This document shows positions 40,233 to 49,627 of a stretch of DNA of 64,000 nt, piece by piece; the first letter of the stretch is position 1, and every line of letters begins with the position of its first letter. Where the stretch lies: the NCBI GenBank assembly GCA_047967505.1, contig CM106539.1. The stretch is one strand, 5' to 3'. Under the pieces are notes generated by a model. The model made no database searches. It had not been told where the DNA came from and saw nothing but the letters and a program-made list of their open reading frames with translations. The DNA comes from Dipteris shenzhenensis. Its lineage: Eukaryota; Polypodiophyta; Polypodiopsida; Gleicheniales. Made by a program: the position numbers and the translations under genes.

Positions 40233-42604
40233 GCTGTCCATCATTTCTTGGAATGTGAGGACTGAACGGCCGCAGATTTATTTCAGATGCAGATGGTCGT
40301 AGATCCGGAGTTCCTAGATTGCAGTTGCTTAGGGACTCCCTTCGATTTATTTCCTCAGGGTCCCCTCCAGACATTGTACTTATCCAAGAGCATAAGCTCT
40401 CCCAGGACAGAATTGACAGATGCAGATCCTTACTCAGAGGACAGAGCCGGACTTATTGGAGCCCAGCGGATGGTACGAGGGGTGGAGTCTGCATTTCAGT
40501 TTCAGCCAGGGGCACCTCCACCAGATATCTAGGCTTCCAGGTTGGCATTGAGGTGTCCCTGACGCAACAGTTTGCCCCAGTTCTTGAGAGTATCCGGAGA
40601 AAGCTAGCCTACTGGAGTACGGCTAGACTCTCTTTGGCCGGAAGAGCGCTGGTACTCAACCAGGTTCTACTAGCGACTATGTGGTACGTTGCGTCATGTT
40701 GGTGCTTTCATGTTGACTCGATCCGTCAGGTGAGGGGATTGCTCCGGAACTTCCTGTGGAGTGGTGGTGATGGTTCTGAGGACACTAGGGCCAGGGTTTC
40801 ATGGGATACTATCATTTTACCCGCCTCGCAGGGAGGACTTGGTGTTCTTGATCTTGAGATGCAGAGCAGGGCCCTTTTAGTCAAACTTCTTGTTAGAGGT
40901 TTGACTCCAGGAGATCAGCCGTGGAAGCAGTTCCTATTGCATGGGATTCACCAGTGCACCCCCAGAGCAGCAGGCCAGTGGGCAGGTAGAGTCAGTTGGA
41001 TCTTCCTAACGGACTAGCATTCTCAGCCTTCCTCACCACTAGTGAAGAGGCTTATTCAGATATGGGATCATTTTAGACAACACCTCATCAGAGTAGTTCC
41101 CTCCTCCAAAGAGGAAATTGCCCGACAGCCACTATATCATAACCCCCTGGTTCGGTGTCAAGGATCTTCCCCTGGTACAGAACTTAGAAGTCCTTTGGCC
41201 AGATGGCATGCTCAGGGGGTTGTGACAGTCGGAGATTGGTTTAGGGGAGGTGTGGAGATGTCAGAGGAGGTGATCAGAGATAGACACGGGCCACTTGGAC
41301 AGATTGCTGCCACCAGATTATTGATCATGAAAGCTATTCCTCAGAGGTGGAGGGATATGCTTACAGATCCAGACTATGTTCATCCCATCGCTACTTGGTC
41401 AGGTTGTTTTAGTGAGTTTGGGCTATGCATTGGAGTTCATTTAGGACCGGCACCGTTTACTTATTTTGAGACGGATTCCTCTCACAGATTGTATCCCACT
41501 CAGCCACTGGATCGATAGGAGCTCCTTTGGCAGAGAGTCAGGGTCATTGGCTGCCTGGGTAAGGAATGGGCCACAGACCCGTCCAGGTTGACCATTGCAG
41601 AGGATCCTAGATGGAGACTTTGGATTTTTCAGGGTCGACCTCTTGCGGAGCTCGACTGGGACCCAGGTGAGTGGGCGTGGCCTGCTCCGGTGGCAGGCGC
41701 TCGTCCTCTTTCTTTTTTCCAGTACTCGACGAGGGCAGGTTACAGGCTTCAATAGAGAGACTCTCATCACCTACCATCTACCTCACAGCATTGGCACGCA
41801 CAGGGACTTACTGCAGAGCTCTTGCAAAGTTATTACACTCACTTTTGGGACATCAGTAGAGCCAGGAAAGTCTCCTACTTCCTTTGGCTCACTATTCATA
41901 GGGGTATACCTGTGGGTACTTGGCTTCAGTAGATGGGTAGACCCTCCTTGTGTATGCATTGTCAGCTTGCAGAGGAATCTAATAAGCATTGTTTATGGAG
42001 CTGCCCTAGCTCTAGAGTGGTATGGACAGGTATCTTCAGGTTGCTCTCATATGTTACATCCGAGTCCTTTCTGATGACATGGGGTGCTGCCCTTTGGGGG
42101 AGAGGATCTGGAGCCTTTGCCCTCTATGAGTCAGAGCCAGGAGACCACAGTTTCTTCATGCAGTATCGCCAGAGACGGGGTCCCACTGATGTTAGCATCA
42201 TGGAGCCACAGGACTTACTTTTGATACCAGTACCACCTCAGGATTTCAGGCCTACTTCACTTGCAAGTTCAGCCTGGGAGGTGATTTCTAGCATTACCCT
42301 ATGGCGGATATGGTGTTCGCGTTGTTCTTTTGTCCTTGGGGGTCTTTTATGCACGGAGGCAGACATACTTGCTTCCATTTGGGCAGAGATTATCTTCACT
42401 CTCAGGAGTCAGTGGGAGCGGTGTACAGGCACCTCTTTGGCAGCTCGTGGGAGACTTTTATCCTTCATGAGGACATGGGACTGCTCATTATTTTTTCATT
42501 TGACTCCTTTTGGGATGTCGTGGCATTTTAGACCACCACCATGGCTTTTTTGCCACATTGTTGAGGCTAGGGATGGAGTACTTTCTCTCCCACCTGTTGT
42601 ATGA
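40225..42604 (+). pseudogene. LINE-A ORF2, RT deleted
   Basis: ATG at 40225 overlaps the ORF1 stop (TAG 40230-40232). The endonuclease start is frame-shifted ('SIISWNV', 'PPDIVLIQEHKLSQDRIDRC'). After the deletion at about 40505 the frame reads 'TRYLGFQVGIEVSLTQQF', the thumb ('LAYWSTARLSLAGRALVLNQ', 'WYVASCWCFHVDSIRQV'), 'VSWDTIILPASQGGLGVLDL', and the C-terminal zf-RVT domain near 41860-42010 in broken frames, ending 'FGMSWHFRPPPWLFCH' and stop at 42604. No catalytic RT motifs remain, so this copy cannot reverse-transcribe. Confidence 0.88.
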
Positions 42605-42650
42605 TTCGTTTTGAATGGAATATATCACTTTCTTAAAAATTTTGAAAACA

Positions 42651-42887
42651 AATGTGTAAGCTTCACGACTTACACCGGCAGTATCACAAGCTGCAAGCAT
42701 CTCCTTTGCATCCACAATATCCTTGAAGTCCTTCATCACCTCTTCAACAACTTGCACACGTAGTCGCTTGTGTCTTGGGTCCCTTAGTATCCCAATGACA
42801 TTGCTTGACTTCAATAAACTAGCTAGAGCATATGAATAGTCAATATCATCCCGTTTCGTTCTTCCCATCACATCTTCCATGAAGTTC
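42651..42887 (-). pseudogene. Unrecognised gene, exon 2 (interrupted by LINE-A)
   Basis: Minus strand after acceptor 'ttctttag': 'NFMEDVMGRTKRDDIDYSYA' then 'LASLLKSSNVIGILRDPRHK', 'RLRVQVVEEVMKDFKDIVDA' and 'KEMLAACDTAG'. Helical, charged, no signal or membrane segment, no motif I can name. The exon is cut by LINE-A at 42650 and continues at 37201-37051. It could belong to a host gene fragment or to a DNA transposon carrying its own gene. It sits inside DNAAF4 intron 1. Confidence 0.65.
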
Positions 42888-42970
42888 CTAAAGAAGAACA
42901 CAATAAAAACTTAGTCACAAACAGTGTAGCACAAAAGAGTGTAATTTCATTGGAACATTTGATAACCAAC
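42888..42970 (-). other. Intron of unrecognised gene, 83 bp
   Basis: The minus strand begins 'gttggttatc' and ends 'ttcttctttag'. Removing it joins 'AG' to 'G' (an Arg codon) and keeps the frame open on both sides. The whole segment happens to be nearly open if read through, so splicing is inferred from the sites and the change to AT-rich composition. Confidence 0.6.
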
Positions 42971-43218
42971 CTCGTAGCCCGGACTCTCCTCTTTCTAGCA
43001 CCACCACTGGGTGCCAATACATCCATGTTATGTAAGTACCTTCTTTTCCTCTCCTTCCATCCCAAAGGTATTTCTTTCATCTTTTGCGCTCGTTCTTCTG
43101 CCTTCTCTTGTTTCTTCTCTACGGCTCGTCGAACTTGATTGTATATAGTTCTTTCCAAGCCTTTTTTGGACTTAGCTAGCTTACAGAGTGACTCTTCTCT
43201 CGGCTCTGGCACCGTCAT
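42971..43218 (-). pseudogene. Unrecognised gene, exon 1
   Basis: First Met in frame at 43218. The peptide is strongly basic and helical: 'LCKLAKSKKGLERTIYNQVR', 'RAVEKKQEKAEERAQKMKEI', then 'GGARKRRVRATR' before the splice donor. The first few codons (about 43205-43218) are shared with the end of LINE-B ORF1 on the same strand, read in another frame, so the true start may lie elsewhere or have been lost. The basic segment could be a nuclear localisation signal. Function unknown. Confidence 0.55.
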
Positions 43219-44225
43219 AGTTCACCCTCTTCTTTCTCGCTTTCTCCCCTTCTCCCTTGTCACCTTTGTTGATTCTTTCTCGAATAATCACTTTGCCATC
43301 TCTATAGGCAGCCCATTTCCCTGCCTCTCTTGCTACCATAACCCGTACCATCCCTTCTCTCCAATGCTCCTACTGCAACAGCGTGAGATCATCATCCAAA
43401 AATATTATGGTTCCTATTAGGGTTGCCCTCATGCTCATGAGAGTGGATCTGTCCATAGCTGTTCGTAATTTCATTACGAGTGGTCTTGTTGGAGCTTCAG
43501 CTTTGCCAACCCTCCATGCTGTCTCGCATGTAAGGTTGACTCCCATTTTGGTGAACAAGGTCGTAGCATTGGACATAGAGGTGTCTCCAACTGTTAGGCC
43601 TCTGACGAGGACATTCAATGCCTTGCTACTCCTCCTTTTCTCTTCCTCCAGGGCTTCAGAGATGATCTCTTTCTTGGGGGCTGCCGTACCCTTCTTAACC
43701 ACATTCTTCCATTCTAGTATGTCTGCGTCACCTTTAGTGATTTGCTGTGTGAACTCAGCATGCTTCCCTTGTATGGTTGTTTGTAGCGCTCCCATCTCCT
43801 TCTTAAGCATCTCATTCTCGGCTCTCATCTCTTCCATTGCTTTGCACGTACCTTCTGGTACCCCCTGCATATCTCTAAATTGCTGTAATTCTGTCCCCAT
43901 GGCCTGCATTTTGTCCTTGAGGTTGACCTTCTCATCTTCCCATGCCTCTTTCTCCTTTTCCCATTCATCCTTCTTCCCTTTCTCCTTTCGCCATTCTTCT
44001 TGCATACACCCTCCTTGCTTCTTGATTTCATTCAAGGTCTTGTCAATATGCGTCTTTTCTGCCATCAATGCCACATTAGTGGTCGAGGCTATCAACCTTT
44101 TCGATCAAGGCCAAGCAAATTTTGCTGAGGTGGGTCAATACCTCGGAGGTATTCTTTGGGGGTGTTCATACCATGTACACTTGCATTGCACTTTTGAGTG
44201 CCTTAACATAGCTCCGTGTCGTCAT
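43205..44225 (-). pseudogene. LINE-B ORF1, best-preserved coiled-coil/RRM copy
   Basis: ATG at 44225, with a frameshift near 44100, then 241 open codons (44095-43370). Domains: N-terminal segment ('LTHLSKICLALIEKVDSL'), long coiled coil ('LNEIKKQGGCMQEEWRKEKG' to 'ADILEWKNVVKKG', about 120 residues), RRM-like module ('ALNVLVRGLTVGD', 'FTKMGVNLTCETAWRVGKAE', 'RPLVMKLRTAMDRSTLMSMR', 'TIIFLDDDLTLLQ'), then after a TAG the C-terminal module ('HWREGMVRVMVAREAGKWAA', 'YRDGKVIIRERI'). This coiled coil-RRM-CTD order and the spacing of 'GxxxxxPLVxxLRxxxDRxxLM' to 'DDDLT' match L1 ORF1p of vertebrates. Sequence changes abruptly at about 43205 into the unrecognised gene. Probably the ORF1 of the same element whose ORF2 is at 30544-34205. 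Confidence 0.72.
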
Positions 44226-44280
44226 GCTGGTCTTTTCTTTTTAAAAAACCCTGATTTCTTTTTTCTGCAGTTTGCTGGTG

Positions 44281-44870
44281 GAGTGGAGGTAGCAGCTCAC
44301 GGGGGACCTTGGGGCATCATCTTGACCTCCCGGTTGCAGTTCGGGGGGGGCTTCTCTGTTCAGTCACAGTCCGGGGGACTTGCGTACCCCTGGCACAAAA
44401 TTTCGAGGGCCTTTATTGGCCCTGGTGCAAGCTTGTTGTATTGTTTAGGTAGGTAGGTAGGGCAGCTACTGCTAAACAATAGGTGGGAGGTAGACTAGTG
44501 GCGGGGTAGTGGGCGGAGGCGGAGAGGTTAGGGGCTGAGGCGAGGCTTGAAGTGGGGCTAAGGGGGGTTGCGCAACGGGCTAGGCTAGGGAGGCGGGGCT
44601 AGGGGCTGGGGGCGGGGCTAGGGGCTGAGGCGGAGAGGATTGGAGCTAAGGCGGGGAGACTAGAGGCTGAGAGGCGGAAAGGCTAGGGGAGGTGGTGCAG
44701 GCTGCTAGGCTAGGGAGGCTGCTAGGGGGCGGCAAAGCAGCATGGCAGGAGGGCTGAAGGAGGTGGTGGAGCAGCCTGGCGCGGCGGAGCAGAGCAAAGC
44801 ATCTTGGCGGGGCTAGGGGCGGAGCAGCATGGCAGAGAGAGAGAGAGAGCATGTACTGAAGCCAACTCAT
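44281..44870 (-). repeat. G-rich degenerate repeat block
   Basis: The plus strand has repeated 'gaggcggggctaggggctg' units and many G runs of 3-4 (44500-44870), ending in a short (GA)n. It lies upstream (minus strand) of LINE-B ORF1, so it may be its 5' leader. It has G-quadruplex potential. No coding content. Confidence 0.55.
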
Positions 44871-45169
44871 AAATTTCTCCTTGTAAGAGGCATTGTGTGG
44901 AGGCTCTATATAGCCCGGCTCCCTGATGGCCCTCTGATGTGATGCAAAGAGCTCACGTATCTATGTCTGTCGGGCAGTAGATGGGCTGGGGAAGGATTCA
45001 CAGCATCAAAGGGGCTACAAAGGGGCCTGGAAAAGGGCTGGGAGTAGGGAAGCAAAGGCCCTACATCAGGATCTTTTATAGGCCTAGAGATAGCCAGCAG
45101 CCAAGGTTGGCCATATGGCCAACTTCAGGACGGCTCATTGGAGTGCTGGTACAGCAAGCTGAGCCAGGG
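44871..45169. other. Copia LTR upstream part and repeat
   Basis: Bases 44910-44975 ('ggctc.ctgatggccctctg', 'cgtatctatgtctgtcgggc') resemble the LINE-B 3' region at 30770-30820. The copia LTR must begin somewhere in this interval, but its start could not be fixed. Confidence 0.4.
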
Positions 45170-45478
45170 CTATAAAAGGGCCCTCCTACCCCCCCATTCC
45201 TCATTCACTCCAGCCACTGAAGTCTATCAGAGACAATGCCTATTGGAGTCTATTGAGAAGAGGTTTGCAGCAGAGTTTTGCCTCACCTTTTAGGAGTGTT
45301 TTGTGCCCACACTAGCCTAGTTTTCCCACTGTTTGTGGATGAGTATACTCTCAGTTTCTCTCTCTCTTGCTGTCTACATAGATCTCTATCTGTGGGTGTG
45401 TCATCAACTGTTTATGAGTGTACTTGGAGCTGAAGGTTGAAGAGAGGTGTGAAAGATTCTATCCTCCTATTTCCAACA
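45170..45478 (+). repeat. Copia LTR 3' portion with TATA box
   Basis: 'ctataaaagggccc' at 45170-45183 is a strong TATA box. The LTR ends '...ttccaaca' at 45478, directly before the primer binding site. The 5' limit is unknown and the other LTR is not in the window. Confidence 0.7.
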
Positions 45479-45490
45479 TGGTATCAGAGC
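45479..45490 (+). promoter_or_regulatory. Primer binding site of second copia element
   Basis: 'tggtatcagagc' is the canonical complement of the initiator tRNA-Met 3' end and immediately follows the LTR. Confidence 0.9.
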
Positions 45491-45622
45491 AAGGTTTCCA
45501 GCTCTAGAAGGAAGGAGTTCCTCAGCAAGAAGGCGACTTTGATTCACACTCAGGTTTGCTGCGTGGTCTATTTATCTACTGCAAGTCTATTTTCAGATTG
45601 ATTTGTGTTATTACAGAAAAGA

Positions 45623-46260
45623 TGGATGAGAAAGAAGCATCAGCCATGCTGATAGGGACGATGGAAAACATAGTGATCCCCCATATTCAGATGGCGGAGA
45701 CATTTGTAGAGGCGTGGGCCATACTGAAGGATCTGTATAAGACAGATAATACGTTCTGGATCCTCACTCTCCGGCATCAGTTGTACATCTGGATATGAGT
45801 GACGGAGACAACGTACATGACCACCTGATGAAGATCAAGGTGGTGAGGGACCAGCTCGCTTCAGTTGGCCAGAAGGGTACACTTTAGTCAGCTAGCATTG
45901 TTGACACTTCACAAGCTACCGAGAAGTTTCAAGAGCTTTGTGACGACAGTCACTGCAGGACAGAGGACCAAGCCTCTCACATTCAAAGAGCTTGGCCCTT
46001 TACTATTGCAGGAGGCAGCTCGGGAGAAACTGTTCAATCAATCGGACGAGAAAGCACTTGTGGCGAGGGACAAGCCTGGCAAAGGCAAGTCCAAGGATTC
46101 CAAGAACAACAAGACCAAGGATGTAGAGAAGAAGAAGATAAATGTTTCTACTGCGAGAAGCTTGGTCACTCAGCTAAGGAATGCCGGAAGAAGAAGGCAG
46201 ACCTAAAGCGGAAGAGGGAGTCCAAGGCGAAGGAGGAGCCAAAGACTAACTCATGGCTGC
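45623..46260 (+). pseudogene. Copia gag with zinc knuckle
   Basis: In order: 'MDEKEASAMLIGTMENIVIP' and 'VEAWAILKDLYKTDNTF' (gag_pol N-terminal region), 'MSDGDNVHDHLMKIKVVRDQ' in a shifted frame, 'LPRSFKSFVTTVTAGQRTKP', 'LTFKELGPLLLQEAAREKLF', a Lys-rich linker, and a knuckle at about 46140-46190 reading 'CFYCEKLGHSAKEC' in another frame. Three frameshifts. Pol is absent: the sequence becomes non-coding near 46300, and LINE-A copy 2 begins at 46540. Confidence 0.8.
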
Positions 46261-46527
46261 CACCCATGCCAGATGCTCAGCTGCCTCCTCAAAAGTGTCA
46301 GGCTCTGCATCATATGATACCAAGGTTGTGTAGCCAGAGGAACACATGACTTGATCATGAGCCTCAACATGGGGAAGGACACCTACTATGAATGCATTGC
46401 ATCGCGGTGCAAGACTCTCTGGCCTATAAAGGCCCTACTGCAGGGTCACTTACCTCCCAATAGGGGCAGCTGTCCTGCAGCCTCCAGCAGCCATTGCTTT
46501 GCCCAAACATAGGGTCTCACAGCCCTG
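46261..46527. other. Unassigned stretch after copia gag
   Basis: No coding sequence recognised. Ends at the LINE-A target duplication. Confidence 0.35.
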
Positions 46528-47203
46528 AAAACAAATCCAGTAAAACTTCGAAAGCGAGGAGCTCCCCGTCTGCTGTTGCTGCCCACCACTGCCCATCGCC
46601 TTCACCCAGCCCCTCTCCCTAGGTACCATGGCCGTGCAGGCCCCCCTTGCAGCACCTCGCCACCTCGCTCCTTGGCCGCGCAGGCCCCTTGGCCCTGCGC
46701 CCAGCTCTCAGGTACTTGGCTGCGCAGGCCCCTTGGCCCTGCGCCCAGTTCGCTGGTCGCTGCGCAGGCCCTTGGCAGTGCCCAGCTCGCAGGTCGCTGC
46801 GCAGCCCCTTGGCCCTGCGATCTGCTGCCTCAGCCGCGCAGGCCTCTTGGCACCCAGGTCGCCTGCAAACCGGTTGCGCAGGCCAGGTCTCTTGGCAGTG
46901 CCCAGCCCAGGTCGCCCCTTCAGGTTGCCCCCCTCCCTTGCTTCAGGTTAGACAGTTTCAGGGCCCTCTCCGGGACGGTTCGCCTCGTGTTCCGGGGAGC
47001 TGTTATCCTGAGCTGTTTCCAGGCATTGGCGGAGTTGTCTGCTTCAGCACTGAGCAACCTGTTTGCATCCCACGCAGGCTGAAGTTCGGAGATTTCTTTA
47101 CACAGTTTTCTTTTTTGGGATTTATTGGTGGTTGGCTGTGAGTTCTTGGTGGGTATTTCCAGCAGAGGTAGCTCCTCCCCTCAGGACAGCGTAAGCTGAG
47201 ACA

Positions 47204-49627
47204 ATGGAGGACACTAATGCCACTCCCGTCGCCGAACCTGAGGAGATTGAAGTCAGAGTTTCTTTTTCCCGACATTGTGCAGATGATTGAGGTAGCAGAG
47301 GAGGATTTTCGTTCGACTCACATCATTGGCTTTCTACCCGGTAGAGGCCAGTAGTTACGTGATTGGGTGTACACCAGCATGGCCTCTTTGGGTGTCTCAG
47401 TTACGGTTTTCCGATTGCTTGGCAGAGGGTACTTTTCTTTTGGCCTTCAGTCTGCAGAGCAGGCTCAAAGAGTACTTATGAGCTCACTGATTCAGTTTCA
47501 GAGCAGAGTCATCCATTTGTGGCCTTGGCGGAAGCACTTCAATTCTACTTCCCCTGGACCGCGACAGGTCTCCTTTTGGATCCTTTTCCCTGGACTTCCT
47601 GATGAGGTTAGCTCTTGTCGCAGAGCTGTGGAGCATATGGCTAGTGTGGCAAGTACAATCATCCCTTCAGATGCTAGACCTTCCTATGCTCAGTCACTTA
47701 CTGGTACAGGTGTTACGAGGGTTAGACTCATTTCAGATTTCCCCCCTCCTCGACCTTTGCCTACTTTGATTTCGTACTCCACTGGAGATGGGGTCCAGAT
47801 GCAGCAGAGGGTTTTGTATGAGGGTCTTCCTGATCAATGTCTTTTTTGTCGGAAGAGAGGTCACTTTATTAGGGATTGCCCCAGTCGTCGGCATCGATCT
47901 GAGACTCCGGATACATCTCATCCTCCGAGTGACCCAAAACCTACAGCTCAACCTCCAGGGGTCTCTGAGCCTGCTTCGACTCATTCAGTAGAGCGAGAGG
48001 AGATTCCTCTGGGGGAGCCTCCAGTGAACTCAGAGGACTTGGAGGTGCCTCCAGCGGAATAGATCTCACGGAGAGCTCGGAGGAGACGGAGACAGAGGGA
48101 GAGTCAGCATTATGAGCAGCCCCCAGGGGTCTCTGAGCCTGCTTCAACTCATTCAGCAGAGCGAGAGGAGACTTTTTTGGAGGAGCCTCCAGTGAACTTA
48201 GAGGACTTGGAGGTGCCTCTAGCGGAACAGCTTTCACGGAGAGCTCGGAGGAGACGGAGACAGAGGGAGAGTGAGCAGTTCGAGCAGCCCCAGGTACGAG
48301 CTCACAGTTGGCAGAGAGTTGAGGCACATGTGCAGGAGACCCCGGATAGGGGAGATACAGAGGACCATCCATAGGCAGGTCTTGACACTGTGCAGGAGAT
48401 GGTAGCTCGGGGAGTTGAGGCACACGTGCAGGAGACCCCGAAAAGGGGAGATGCAGAGGACCCATCCGCAGGCAGGGCCTCACACTGTGCAGGAGACAGT
48501 AACTCAGGATTTGATGACTCTTGACACTTCCACCCCGGAGGTTCATTTATTGGTTTCTGAGACAGTTATTTAGCAGGAGACTGCTCAGGCGCTGCGGACA
48601 CGGTGATGGATGCCTCTTCACAGCAGTCCAGTGAGAGAGAGGTATTTCATGACACAGGTCAGAGTCAGAGACCATCCCAGGATCTCATGCGCCTGTATGA
48701 GGTTCCCTCGAGACCTTTTCTCTTCCCTGTCGCACAGTACCTTCTTTTGTTGCTATGCGGAGCGTCCTCTTAGACACCCCTCCCAGTACAGCCTCGTCCT
48801 CGCAGCTTTTCACTCCTGGTTTATCCACATCTTTTGCGAGTGCGGTCATAGATTTCGCTCTATACCCACACAGGCGTGAGGATTGGGAGATCCTAGCAGA
48901 TGAGATTGAGCGAGATTTTCAGTCACCCTTGCGTACAGGCACCTCGTCACAGATTCTTCCTCTCCCTCTTACCTATTCCAGGTGTAGAGTTAGGACGGCT
49001 CAGCCTCTTTCGGCTCTTCTGACTCCTAGACCTGACCCCAGGATGGTGGACAGAGATCTGCCCGTTGAGTTTTGGTCCTTTTTGGCTCGAGGGGTTTCCA
49101 CAGACTCCCTCACTAGATTGGAACTTCTCCCGGTATTTTGTGGACGGTCAAAGGAGGTAGAGGAGTACTTGGGATCTGTTACTCTATCCAGAGAGGGGCA
49201 CATTCTTCGTTTCTCCGCAGGCAGCTTCCGTTCTCGGGGGAGCGAAAGCTGGTCAGCTGAGCTTCTTGACAGCGAGATTGATAGACAGCTTTTGAGCATG
49301 ACTCAGTTTTCATCAGTTCACCGTATTGTCGGCTCGCAGATTCATTCTTGCCCTAGGACTCTTCGACCTGTGGCTTCGGAGGCAGGGCCTTTCTGTTTCT
49401 GTTCTTTGAGGTTTAGGGAGACTTTGATTTGCCCAGGAGTGCTGGTTGGTTTGACTTTCAGCTCCTCAGTTCATGCCAGAGTATTATTCCCTTGGATGGA
49501 GCCATTTTACATGAGTTGGGGCAGATCTAGAGCCTGATCAGAGACCCGACTTTGGATTGCGCCGTCAGAGAGAGTCATTTGTGCCGCCGCCACTGGCATC
49601 CCCTCACTTCCATCCGATGTCTAGGCT
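47204..49627 (+). pseudogene. LINE-A ORF1 copy 2
   Basis: ATG at 47204. Same domain order as copy 1: DUF4283-like domain (open frame 47367-48062), CCHC knuckle 'CLFCRKRGHFIRDC', 168-bp and 96-bp repeats (two units each), and the unassigned C-terminal domain (open from 48755 to 49537, 'DLPVEFWSFLARGVSTDSL', 'REGHILRFSAGSFRSRGSES'). Breaks at about 47265-47300, TAG at 48060, TAG at 48372 and shifts near 48570-48740 and 49370. The two copies together show that the whole region upstream of ORF2 was one reading frame of roughly 800 codons, long for a plant L1 ORF1. Confidence 0.8.

Larger units (their letters stand above)
37202..42635 (+). mobile_element. LINE-A copy 1, plant L1 with internal RT deletion
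   Basis: Flanked by the 15-bp target duplication 'aaaattttgaaaaca' (37187-37201 and 42636-42650). It has a GC-rich 5' leader with repeated 'gcgcaggccccctggcagc' blocks, ORF1 from 37732, ORF2 from 40225 and a short 3' tail 'gaatggaatatatcactttc' then A. Compared with copy 2 it lacks about 2.1 kb: sequence jumps at about 40505 from endonuclease (49905 in copy 2) to the post-YADD part of RT (51997 in copy 2). It is therefore 5.4 kb against 7.6 kb. Confidence 0.92.

Noticed and set aside
42488-42604. Minus-strand frame continuing the unrecognised gene into LINE-A
   Set aside because: Below 42636 the sequence is the LINE-A 3' end. The true continuation is at 37201 once the insertion is removed.
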